Below are positions 16,655 to 26,044 of a DNA stretch of 55,047 nucleotides, piece after piece. The first letter of the stretch is position 1. Every line of letters starts with the position of its first letter. The DNA is from Actinomycetales bacterium (GTDB lineage Bacteria; Actinomycetota; Actinomycetes; Actinomycetales; Kineosporiaceae). The notes beneath the pieces are model-generated. The model made no database searches. It was not told the origin of the DNA and saw only the letters and a list, made by a program, of their open reading frames with translations. Both the position numbers and the translations under genes were made by a program. The DNA is taken from positions 1-55,047 of the forward strand of contig JAAYAH010000131.1 in assembly GCA_012719445.1 (NCBI GenBank), given 5' to 3'.

Positions 16655-17236
16655 ATGAGTCGTGCTCGTGTTCTGGGAAGTGTGGCGGCAGTCGGGATTG
16701 CGCTCGCCTCCGTGGCGTTCGCCCCGGCGGCTCTCGCCGTGGAGGGAGTTGCTGCCGCCGGTTGACCGTCCAGCATGAGCAAGGGGGCGATGTTGGCCGG
16801 AACAACTACGACTGTCGAGCGTATGCCCGCGGGGCTCTGCAAGGTCTACTTGCTGGCCAATCCGCAAGGGAGTTGTGAATTGGAGGTCGTCACTACTGTC
16901 GGCATGCCGGTTCTGCAACAGGCGCGAGCGCTGGATGGCACAACGTACTGCAGGACATGGAAGCAACTTCGCCATCCTGAAGACGGTTCCAAGCTGTGGC
17001 AATTCGGTCATAATGGCAAATCCTGCTACGATGGTTCCACGGCTTGGTGCGCGACCTCCAAGGGGGTGTCGGGCTGCCAGAACTGTGGGTACACGCAAGG
17101 AATTGGATGTGCGGTGACCATTATCAGCTGTCGCGAGTCTGGCAATCGCTCGTGGAAGGTCAGATTTGATGTCACAGGGCAGGTCTGTTTTGCGTGGATG
17201 GGTTCACGCTCTGTGTATCCTTCGTGCCGTTCGTGA
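16655..17236 (+). pseudogene. Secreted cysteine-rich protein interrupted by an in-frame TGA
   Basis: ATG 16655 has AGAGG nine bases upstream and opens a 36-codon frame that is a clean signal peptide (Ser-Arg-Ala-Arg, hydrophobic core, cleavage after Ala-Leu-Ala near residue 28). It then stops at TGA 16763-16765. The same frame continues without another stop to 17236 and encodes about 155 residues with eleven cysteines. The next ATG (16775) has no ribosome-binding site. One TGG-to-TGA change would explain the arrangement; a sequencing error or recoding cannot be excluded. I do not recognise the family. Composition is clearly lower in G+C than neighbouring genes, suggesting recent acquisition. 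Confidence 0.65.
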
Positions 17237-17310
17237 CCGGCAGTAAGTCCGGTGTCATGTATTTCTACTCCGACCCGAGCTGATTCCACAGATCATCAGA
17301 GAGGTGTGTC

Positions 17311-17541
17311 ATGCATCGACTGGCCTCGAGGTCAAGCATCCTGGGACTCATGGGCTTGTGGGTGGTGAGCGCCGTGATCTTTGGGGTGATGTTGAGTGCG
17401 GGGGAACGGGAAGCATTTGACCATGCGGCGGTACTGCTCCTGGTGGCCGTCTTCAATCTCCTCGTGCTCATACTGCTGATCAAGGTGTCCCTCTTCCTTC
17501 GTCGTGAACGGCGTAAGGAGGGTGTGGGTGAGGGCGCCTAG
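17311..17541 (+). CDS. Small two-transmembrane protein
   Basis: 76 residues from ATG 17311, preceded by AGAGAGG. Two hydrophobic helices (about 10-29 and 40-62) are separated by a short polar loop containing Gly-Glu-Arg-Glu, and a basic tail (Arg-Arg-Glu-Arg-Arg-Lys) follows. It lies 74 bases after the secreted cysteine-rich frame in the same AT-richer islet and is followed by a strong terminator, so the two were probably one operon. Not recognised. A membrane partner or immunity-like role for the secreted product is possible but unproven. Confidence 0.65.
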   Translation: MHRLASRSSILGLMGLWVVSAVIFGVMLSAGEREAFDHAAVLLLVAVFNLLVLILLIKVSLFLRRERRKEGVGEGA

Positions 17542-17552
17542 ATGGGAGGATT

Positions 17553-17598
17553 GAGGTCTCGCCCCGAGCGTCCGGTAGGTGACTCGGGGCGAGACCTC
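17553..17598 (+). terminator. Perfect 16-bp hairpin ending the islet
   Basis: Arms 17553-17568 and 17583-17598 pair perfectly around a 14-base loop, 12 bases after the stop codon of the two-TM protein gene. It separates the islet from the convergent acs gene. Confidence 0.75.
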
Positions 17599-17806
17599 GT
17601 GGAGAGAATTGCAGGATCGCGCCATACCTCGCTCGCGGCGACGTCACAGGCCCTGCTTCAACGGGTACTCCGCCGTCTCATCAGTGCACGGCCACCTGGT
17701 CGTTTCGGGGACCGCGACGGTGCCGCTGCCTGCTGCGGCGATGTCCGAGGTGAGTCAGAGAGACCGGGGCGATCGCATCGACCCGGTGTAGCGGTGTGGG
17801 TTGCGG

Positions 17807-19924
<2,118 letters not shown>

Positions 19925-19939
19925 CCCGGTCTCCTCTCG

Positions 19940-19955
19940 TGTGGCGGGAGTCACT
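19940..19955. promoter_or_regulatory. Candidate Crp/GlxR site upstream of acs
   Basis: TGTGG-N6-TCACT matches four of five bases in each half of the TGTGA-N6-TCACA consensus. It lies 16-31 bases before the acs start codon. A TAGGGT hexamer (minus strand, 19967-19972) may be the -10, which would place the site in the early transcribed region, a repressing position. Confidence 0.35.
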
Positions 19956-20132
19956 GAGCTAAGCCGACCCTAAACGTGGCTCAGGGGATCCGACAGCCCG
20001 GTGACCCCGGCACCCCGGCTCCCGGACCGTCCGCCGCGGCGACCGGTCGACCGCCGTCCCGCCCTCCCCGCAGGCCCGTGACCTTCACGACTTCTCCGCA
20101 TCGTCACCACCGTCCGTCCCTCGCCCCGCCGC

Positions 20133-20138
20133 TACGGT
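20133..20138 (+). promoter_or_regulatory. Candidate leaderless -10 of the response regulator
   Basis: TACGGT lies eight bases before GTG 20147; no Shine-Dalgarno sequence is present. Confidence 0.45.
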
Positions 20139-20146
20139 CGATCACC

Positions 20147-20902
20147 GTGAGCACAGCGACGTCGAGGACCGACCCCGCAGGGCAGGGACGCAGGCTGCTG
20201 GTGGTGGAGGACGACCGGGCTATCGCGGACGCGATCGTCCGCCGGCTCGCCAGCGAGGGATACGCCGTGGACGCCGTCTACGACGGTCTCGCCGCGGTGG
20301 AGGCCGCCGAGCGGACCCGCTACGACGCCGTCGTCCTCGACCTCATGCTCCCCGGTCTCGACGGGCTGGAGGTGTGCCGCCGGATCCAGGCCAGGGCCCC
20401 GATCCCGGTGCTCATGCTCACCGCCCGCGCCGAGGAGACCGACCGGATCATCGGGCTGGCCGTCGGCGCGGACGACTACCTCACCAAGCCGTTCAGCCCC
20501 CGGGAGCTGGTGGCCAGGGTCGCCGCCCTGCTGCGCCGGGTGGACCGCGCGGCCGAGCTGGCCAGGACCGCGACGGAGGGGGCCCGTCAGGTGCTGGACG
20601 TCGGCGACGTCCACGTCGACGTCGCCGCCAGGCGGGTGCGGGTCTCCGGGACCGAGGTGCACCTCACCCGCACCGAGTTCGACCTGCTCACGGCCCTGGC
20701 CGGCCGCCCGGGCGAGGCGGTGTCCCGGGAGCGGCTGCTCGAAGAGGTGTGGGACTGGTCGACCGGCTCGGTCGCCGCCGCCGTGACCGGAGGGGCCGGC
20801 CGGGCCGTGGACAGCCACGTCAAGGCGCTGCGGCGCAAACTGGGCGCCGACCGGATCCGCACCGTGCACGGCGTCGGCTACTCCTTCGAGGCGGAGAGCT
20901 GA
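20147..20902 (+). CDS. OmpR/PhoB-family response regulator
   Basis: 251 residues from GTG 20147; the reading frame extends upstream to 19976 but only with low-complexity sequence. The receiver domain has the acidic pair Asp22-Asp23, phosphoacceptor Asp65 in Val-Leu-Asp-Leu-Met-Leu-Pro, and Lys114 in Tyr-Leu-Thr-Lys-Pro-Phe. The winged-helix output (about 145-250) ends with the Val-His-Gly-Val-Gly-Tyr-Ser-Phe wing. It carries a Ser/Ala/Gly-rich loop insertion between the recognition elements (Ser-Thr-Gly-Ser-Val-Ala-Ala-Ala). The kinase gene starts two bases after its stop, so the pair is cotranslated. Signal unknown. Confidence 0.93.
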   Translation: MSTATSRTDPAGQGRRLLVVEDDRAIADAIVRRLASEGYAVDAVYDGLAAVEAAERTRYDAVVLDLMLPGLDGLEVCRRIQARAPIPVLMLTARAEETDRIIGLAVGADDYLTKPFSPRELVARVAALLRRVDRAAELARTATEGARQVLDVGDVHVDVAARRVRVSGTEVHLTRTEFDLLTALAGRPGEAVSRERLLEEVWDWSTGSVAAAVTGGAGRAVDSHVKALRRKLGADRIRTVHGVGYSFEAES

Positions 20903-20903
20903 G

Positions 20904-22064
20904 ATGTGCCGTCCCGACCCGCGCTCGCCGCACCGGCGGCTGCTGGACCTGCGCCCCCTCGACCTCGTCGGCTCGATCAAGGTGAAGCTCGGTCTGCTCG
21001 TGGTGGCCAGCGTCGTCGCGACCGCCCTGCTCACCTGGTACGGCCTGCTCGTGCTCGGCTGGTGGCCCCGGTACACCCTGCCGGTCGCCGTCCTGGTGAG
21101 CCTCGGGGTGACCCAGGCCCTCGCCCACGGCATGACCTCGCCGCTGCGCCAGATGACCGCGGCCGCCCGGGAGATGGCGGCCGGGCGGCCGGCCGGCGCC
21201 GTCCGGGCCACCAGCCGGGACGAGGTCGGCGAGCTGGCCAGGGCGTTCCTCGCCATGTCCCGCGACCTCGCCGCGGTCGACCGGCAGCGGCGCGAGCTGC
21301 TCGCCAACGTCAGTCACGAGCTGAGGACGCCGGTCGCCGCGCTGCGGGCCCAGCTGGAGAACCTCGTGGACGGCGTGCGGACCGCCGATGCCGAGGCCCT
21401 CGCCGAGCTGCTCGGCCAGACCGAGCGTCTCGGGGTGCTCGTGGACGACCTGCTCGACCTGGCCAGGGCCGAGGCCGGGGTCGCCCCGCTGGACCGCTCG
21501 GAGGTGGACGTCGCGATCCTCGTCGCCGACGTGGTCCGCCAGGTCGGAATCGTGCGTCCGGACCGCCGGATCGCCGCCGACGTCACCCCGGGGCTGCGGG
21601 CCGACGCCGACCCGGCCCGGCTGCGCCAGGTGCTCGTCAACCTCGTCGACAACGCCGCGCGGCACTCGCCGGACGGCGGCCGGGTGGACGTCGTCGGCCG
21701 GGCCGGCCCGGAGGGTGGGTTGGTGATCGAGGTGCTCGACGACGGTCCCGGCATCCCGGTGGAGGACCGTGAGGCGGTGTTCGAGCGGTTCCAGCGGGGG
21801 TCGGGGGGAGAGGAGGACGATCACGGCTCCGCGGGGGGCGGAGCGTCGAACCCGGACGGAGGGGGCACCGGTCTCGGCCTCGCGATCGCGCGGTGGGCCG
21901 TCTCCCTGCACCGGGGCCGGATCGCGGTACTCACCGCGCCGGGGCGGGGCTGCCGGATCCGAGTGGAGATCCCACGCACGAATGGTGAACCCGCTGACAA
22001 CGCAGGACCGGCGGACGGCGTCAACACGGTGCCGGGCCGCGCCACATCCAGGAGGAATCCATGA
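20904..22064 (+). CDS. Sensor histidine kinase (HAMP-HisKA-HATPase)
   Basis: 386 residues. Two N-terminal transmembrane helices (about 25-48 and 57-75) have almost no extracellular loop, so the sensor may read a membrane or intramembrane signal. A HAMP-like linker follows to about residue 130. The H-box is Asn-Val-Ser-His138-Glu-Leu-Arg-Thr-Pro; the N-box, Asp-Asp-Gly-Pro-Gly-Ile and Gly-Thr-Gly-Leu-Gly-Leu-Ala-Ile boxes follow. A Gly/Ser/Asp-rich insertion lies between the last two. Its stop overlaps the start of the DUF4153-type gene (ATGA, 22061-22064), suggesting that membrane protein belongs to the same pathway. Confidence 0.92.
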   Translation: MCRPDPRSPHRRLLDLRPLDLVGSIKVKLGLLVVASVVATALLTWYGLLVLGWWPRYTLPVAVLVSLGVTQALAHGMTSPLRQMTAAAREMAAGRPAGAVRATSRDEVGELARAFLAMSRDLAAVDRQRRELLANVSHELRTPVAALRAQLENLVDGVRTADAEALAELLGQTERLGVLVDDLLDLARAEAGVAPLDRSEVDVAILVADVVRQVGIVRPDRRIAADVTPGLRADADPARLRQVLVNLVDNAARHSPDGGRVDVVGRAGPEGGLVIEVLDDGPGIPVEDREAVFERFQRGSGGEEDDHGSAGGGASNPDGGGTGLGLAIARWAVSLHRGRIAVLTAPGRGCRIRVEIPRTNGEPADNAGPADGVNTVPGRATSRRNP

Positions 22065-23950
22065 GCGACGCCGTCCCCCCGACCGAACCGACGCCCCCGA
22101 CCGAACCGGCGCCTCCGGTGCCCCCGACCGAACCGGCGCCTCCGGTGCCCCCGACCGAACCGGCGCCTCCGGTGCCCCCGGCGGAACCGGCGCCTCCGGT
22201 GCCCCCGGCGGAACCGGCGCCACCGGCACCTCCTGCTCCACCGATGCAGCAGGTGCCTGCCCACACCGGGGCGGCCGCTCACCCGACGGCCGCGCAGGTC
22301 CCGGCCTACGGTGCGGTCCCGTCGGGGATGGTCGTCCCGGCGCCTCCGGCAGGCGCCTACGCCCCGGTGGCGCAGTACCCCGGGGTCCCGCAGGCCGGCG
22401 TGTACCCGTGGGCTCCCCCACCGGCGACCTCGCCCGGCACCCTGCTGAAGGGCTGGCCGGGGCCCGAGGGTGCCGCTCCGCTGCGGCTCCTGGTGGGTGC
22501 CGCCGTCGTCGGTGTCCTCACGGGAACGCTGCTGTTCACGTCCCGGGCGGGGATCAACTTCACCCTGACGACCGTCGCGGCCATCCTCGCCGTCGCGGTG
22601 CTCGGGATCCGGCGCAGGGACGCCTGGCACCGTTGCCTCGGCGTGCTCGCGCTGGTGCTGTGCGTCGTGCCGTCGCTGTGGGACAGCGGCTGGTTGGTGG
22701 CGCTGTGCCTGATGGGAGCCTTCGGGCTGACGGCGTTCGTCCTCGTGGACGGGCGTGGGTGGAGCTCCGTGCCGCTGGCCGTCCCGATCCTCGGGATCGC
22801 GGGGGTCCGGAGCCTCGGCTGGACGCAGCGAGCCGTCGGCGGGGTCAGCGCTCCCCGCAACCTCGGCTCCTGGCTGCGTGGTGGCGGGCTGGGCGTCGTC
22901 CTGGCGCTGATCATCGGTGCCCTGCTCGCCTCGGCCGACGAGGGGTTCGCCAACGTCGTCTCCCGGCTCGTCCCGGACGTCCACCTCGGTGAGCTCCCGT
23001 TCCGGCTGGTGCTCGGCGTCATGGCCGCGGGGCTGGTCCTCGCGGGCGGGTTCGTCCTGACCGCCCCGCCGCAGTGGGGCAGCGGTGAGGGCACCGCCCG
23101 CCGTCGTCCGTGGCAGGAGTGGGGGATCCCGCTCGGCCTTGTCGACCTCGTGATCGTGGCCTTCCTCCTTGTGCAGGCGACCATGCTGTTCGGCGGGGAC
23201 GAGGTCGTGCTGGAGGGCACCGGGGTGACCTACGCCGACCGGGCACGGGAGGGTTTCGGGCAGCTCGTCGTCGTCACCCTGATCGTCCTGGTCCTGCTGG
23301 GCTGGACCGGCCGGCGCTGTGACCCGGGACGGCCCGGCGACCGGCGGCTGCTCGCGATCCTCGGTGGGGTGCTCGTGATCGAGACGCTGCTGCTCGTGGT
23401 CTCCGCCCTGCGTCGGATGTGGCTGTACGAGCAGTCCTACGGCTTCACCGTGCTGCGGGTGAACGTCGCCGCGTTCGAGTTCTGGCTCGCGGTCGCCCTG
23501 CTGCTGGTCGCCGCGGCCTGGTGGTCCCGGATCGCGAGGATGCTGCCTCGGCTGATCGTGACCTGGGCCGGTGTCGGCCTGCTCGCGCTCGGTCTCGTCA
23601 GCCCGGAGGCCGTCGTCGCCTCCGCCAACGTGGACCGGTACCAGGACACAGGGAAGATCGACGTCTACTACCTCATCCAGCAGTCGGACGACGTGATCCC
23701 CGCTCTCGACAAGCTCGACGAACCGCTGCGGACCTGCGCCCTGGCAGCTGTCGGCCGGCTGGACAGCGAGCCGATCCCGTCCGCTGCCATCGACCCCGCG
23801 CCGCTGGTCCGGAAGAAGCCCGATCCCTGGTACGCCGTCAACCTGTCCAGGGCCCGGGCGGACGCCGTGCTGGACGGGGTCCAGCCGGGCACGAACGGGG
23901 CCGTCAACTGCGTCGCGCTCCTGAGCAGCCTGGAGGGGTCCTCCCAGTAG
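22061..23950 (+). CDS. DUF4153/DUF4173-type polytopic membrane protein with Pro-rich N-terminus
   Basis: 629 residues. Residues 1-130 are a cytoplasmic-looking Pro/Glu/Ala-rich region with repeats of Val-Pro-Pro-(Thr/Ala)-Glu-Pro-Ala-Pro-Pro. About ten to twelve transmembrane helices follow (about 140-525), including the family-typical Tyr-Glu-Gln-Ser-Tyr-Gly-Phe-Thr-Val-Leu-Arg-Val. The extracytoplasmic C-terminal part (about 530-629) contains Asn-Val-Asp-Arg-Tyr and two conserved-looking cysteines. Function of the family is unknown. Its start overlaps the kinase stop, and transcription probably ends at the hairpin at 24040-24108. Confidence 0.82.
   Translation: MSDAVPPTEPTPPTEPAPPVPPTEPAPPVPPTEPAPPVPPAEPAPPVPPAEPAPPAPPAPPMQQVPAHTGAAAHPTAAQVPAYGAVPSGMVVPAPPAGAYAPVAQYPGVPQAGVYPWAPPPATSPGTLLKGWPGPEGAAPLRLLVGAAVVGVLTGTLLFTSRAGINFTLTTVAAILAVAVLGIRRRDAWHRCLGVLALVLCVVPSLWDSGWLVALCLMGAFGLTAFVLVDGRGWSSVPLAVPILGIAGVRSLGWTQRAVGGVSAPRNLGSWLRGGGLGVVLALIIGALLASADEGFANVVSRLVPDVHLGELPFRLVLGVMAAGLVLAGGFVLTAPPQWGSGEGTARRRPWQEWGIPLGLVDLVIVAFLLVQATMLFGGDEVVLEGTGVTYADRAREGFGQLVVVTLIVLVLLGWTGRRCDPGRPGDRRLLAILGGVLVIETLLLVVSALRRMWLYEQSYGFTVLRVNVAAFEFWLAVALLLVAAAWWSRIARMLPRLIVTWAGVGLLALGLVSPEAVVASANVDRYQDTGKIDVYYLIQQSDDVIPALDKLDEPLRTCALAAVGRLDSEPIPSAAIDPAPLVRKKPDPWYAVNLSRARADAVLDGVQPGTNGAVNCVALLSSLEGSSQ
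22077..22225 (+). repeat. 27-bp tandem repeats in the DUF4153-type gene
   Basis: Roughly five in-frame 27-base units, with some base changes, encode nine-residue Pro-rich repeats at the N-terminus. Confidence 0.85.
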
Positions 23951-24039
23951 GGGCCGAGCCTCTGCCGGCAGGGGCGGCCCTCCGTCGGTAGGCAGGGGGC
24001 GAGTCCCTGCCGGAGCGGATCGGCCGCCAGGAGGGGAGC

Positions 24040-24108
24040 ATGTCGGCCATGATCTTGGTGGAAACGGCACCGTGTACGGTTCGGATTCACCAAGATCATG
24101 GCCGACAT
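24040..24108. terminator. Perfect 21-bp inverted repeat after the DUF4153-type gene
   Basis: Arms 24040-24060 and 24088-24108 are exact reverse complements around a 27-base spacer that itself can partly pair (ACGGCACCGTGTACGGTTCG). It sits 90 bases after a stop codon between convergent genes. The G+C of the arms is lower than the surroundings, unusual for an ordinary terminator here. Confidence 0.55.
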
Positions 24109-24189
24109 GGCGTGAGGCCGGACGTGCTCGCGTCACCCGGACGCGCGTTCGTACCGACAGGACCCGGCTCGGACCGCCCCAGGGCAGTG

Positions 24190-24215
24190 CTCGGACCGCC
24201 CCAGGGCGGTCCGAG
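24190..24215 (-). terminator. Hairpin terminator of the flavoprotein gene
   Basis: Perfect 11-base arms (24190-24200, 24205-24215) with a four-base loop lie 24 bases after the stop codon of the minus-strand flavoprotein gene. Ten-base repeats of CCGAGGGGTA (24211-24238) fill the interval. Confidence 0.65.
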
Positions 24216-24238
24216 GGGTACCGAGGGGTACCGAGGGG

Positions 24239-25720
24239 TCAGACCACCGGGAGCGGGGGCGTCACCGGGGCGTGCACCTCGCGCATGAGCCAGGCGACGG
24301 CGTGCGCCGCGGGCCAGCCCCCGGCGTTCCCGCCGTTCAGCCAGTACTCGGCGTCGAGCCGGCGGGCCCCGGAGAGGTCGGACCCCAGGGTGACCATGGC
24401 GTCCTCGACGTACCCCTCCCTGCGGTGCTGCTCGATCCCGACGTTGGCGGTGAGCGCGTTGCACAGGCAGACACAGCCGACGGTGTCCTGCTCGTCGCCG
24501 CCCTTGCGGATGTAGACGTCGACCGGCTCGGCCGGGCAGCGGAAGCCGATGGCGCCGTTCTCCCGGACGTAGGGGTGGCGCAGGTAGCCGAGGTCGCACA
24601 GCCGCGGCCTGGCCTGGTGGACCGCAGGGTCGGACAGCGTCCCCGGGAGCTGGGCGACCTTGAAGGGGAACCCGGTGGGGGAGGCGATCGCGTCGGTCCT
24701 GATCTCCAGGGTCCCGGTGCGCATCCGCTCCAGCAGGGTCTCCCGCAGGTGGTCGGCGAGGCCGGACTCGCGGGACAGCGCGAACAGGGTGCCCACCTGC
24801 ACCCCCTCGGCGCCGGCGTCGAGCGCAGCCCGTACCCGCTCCGGCTCGCCGTACCCGCCCGCCATCCAGAACGGCAGGCCGAGCGCGGCCATCCTGGTCA
24901 GGTCGGGCTCGTCACGGGGGCCGTACACCGGCTGGCCGTCGTCGTCGAGGACGAGCTGCCCGCGCGGGGGTGCGTTGTGCCCGCCGGCGACCGGGCCCTC
25001 CACCACGAAGCCGTCGGGACGGGTGTACTCGTCGCGCATGAGGTAGGCCGCGAGCACGTGCGCGGAGACGATGGCGAGGAACTGGGGCCGGGCAGGGGGC
25101 GCCAGCCGGTCGCCGCCGACGGACGCCGGGTCGAAGGTGACCTGTTGCGGGTCGCCGCCGATGACGTCCACGAACACCGAGCCGGGCCGGTTGGCCGCGA
25201 GCTCGGTCAGCAGCGACGGGATGTGCCGGGGGATGCCGGCTCCCATGAGCACGTAGTCGACGCCGGCGAGCATCGCCCCGTAGGCGGCGGCCGGCGTCCC
25301 CATCTGGATCTTCTCCAGGAAGTTGATACCGATGAGGCCGTCGTGTCCCTGCTTGGCCAGCCACACCTCGGCGAAGTTGCCCGCGATGCCCAGTTCGTCC
25401 CTGGACCTGTTCGGGCGGAGGCCGGGCTGGGGGGTCGGGTCGTACGGCTCGTCGGGACCGCGGCCCTCCGGCCGGAAGTACCGCGCGAGGACCCGGTCGG
25501 CCACGTCACGCAGCGGCAGGGCGGCCAGCGCCCGGCGCAGATGCCCGCCCGGGTCGCCGTCCTGCAGCCTGCGGGCGACCACGACGTCGAGGGCCGTTCC
25601 GGAGACCACCCCGAGCTGTCCCGTCCTGGCGACGGCGTTGGCGAGTTGCCAGGAGGAGACACCGACCCCCATACCGCCCTGGATGACGACGGGCCGGCGC
25701 GCTTCGAAGCTGGAAGCCAT
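24239..25720 (-). CDS. Nitronate-monooxygenase-family flavin oxidoreductase
   Basis: 493 residues from ATG 25720, preceded by AGGAAGG. The FMN TIM-barrel signature is present: Val-Ile-Gln-Gly-Gly-Met-Gly-Val-Gly-Val-Ser near the N-terminus, Gly-Ile-Asn-Phe-Leu near 130-134, Val-Ala-Gly-Gly-His248-Asn-Ala-Pro, and Ala-Gly-Gly-Tyr-Gly followed by Gly-Val-Gln-Val-Gly-Thr. It is longer than usual nitronate monooxygenases (about 320-380 residues). The extra C-terminal part contains a cysteine group (Cys-Asp-Leu, Arg-Cys-Pro, Gly-Cys-Val-Cys-Leu-Cys). The reaction is probably FMN-dependent oxidation, substrate unknown; similarity to PfaD-like enoyl reductases is an alternative. Confidence 0.82.
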   Translation of the reverse strand: MASSFEARRPVVIQGGMGVGVSSWQLANAVARTGQLGVVSGTALDVVVARRLQDGDPGGHLRRALAALPLRDVADRVLARYFRPEGRGPDEPYDPTPQPGLRPNRSRDELGIAGNFAEVWLAKQGHDGLIGINFLEKIQMGTPAAAYGAMLAGVDYVLMGAGIPRHIPSLLTELAANRPGSVFVDVIGGDPQQVTFDPASVGGDRLAPPARPQFLAIVSAHVLAAYLMRDEYTRPDGFVVEGPVAGGHNAPPRGQLVLDDDGQPVYGPRDEPDLTRMAALGLPFWMAGGYGEPERVRAALDAGAEGVQVGTLFALSRESGLADHLRETLLERMRTGTLEIRTDAIASPTGFPFKVAQLPGTLSDPAVHQARPRLCDLGYLRHPYVRENGAIGFRCPAEPVDVYIRKGGDEQDTVGCVCLCNALTANVGIEQHRREGYVEDAMVTLGSDLSGARRLDAEYWLNGGNAGGWPAAHAVAWLMREVHAPVTPPLPVV

Positions 25721-26044
25721 CGTCGTGGACCTTCCTGGGGTCGTCACCCCGCGGGCGACGGTGGGCGGGCGGGTGACGCGGTCCCAACGTCGCCGCAGCC
25801 GACCAGTCGGCCGAGAGGCCGAAGGTCCTCGCGCTGGAACCGGGTGCCCCCGTGGCTCGGGGGTCACTGTCGCGTCCCGACGAGCCTACGGCTCCGTAAC
25901 CGAAGGTGCTACCCCGGGTCCGGCCTGAATGGATTCGTCCCGTCCGGTCGCGGGCGTGTCCGAGCCCCCGGATCCACGGATGGACCTGCGGTGTCGCGGT
26001 GTCGTGATTCCCCTGGGCCGGTTCCCCCGGGCAGGATGAGACGG
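25721..26044. other. Divergent intergenic region
   Basis: 324 bases between two divergent starts. No gene-like frame was found. The only recognisable elements are the AGGAAGG site for the minus gene and the CAGGAT hexamer for the plus gene. Confidence 0.5.
26032..26037 (+). promoter_or_regulatory. Candidate leaderless -10 (CAGGAT)
   Basis: CAGGAT lies seven bases before GTG 26045 with no clear ribosome-binding site; an in-frame ATG at 26036 overlaps it. Confidence 0.35.

Noticed and set aside
16763-16765. Selenocysteine or readthrough at the in-frame TGA
   Set aside because: No convincing stem-loop directly follows and no selenocysteine genes are in view; a nonsense mutation or sequencing error is simpler.
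24272-26044. Upstream extension of the orphan protein frame (over 500 codons)
   Set aside because: It runs antisense to the flavoprotein gene; true coding begins at 26045 where composition and a -10-like hexamer agree.
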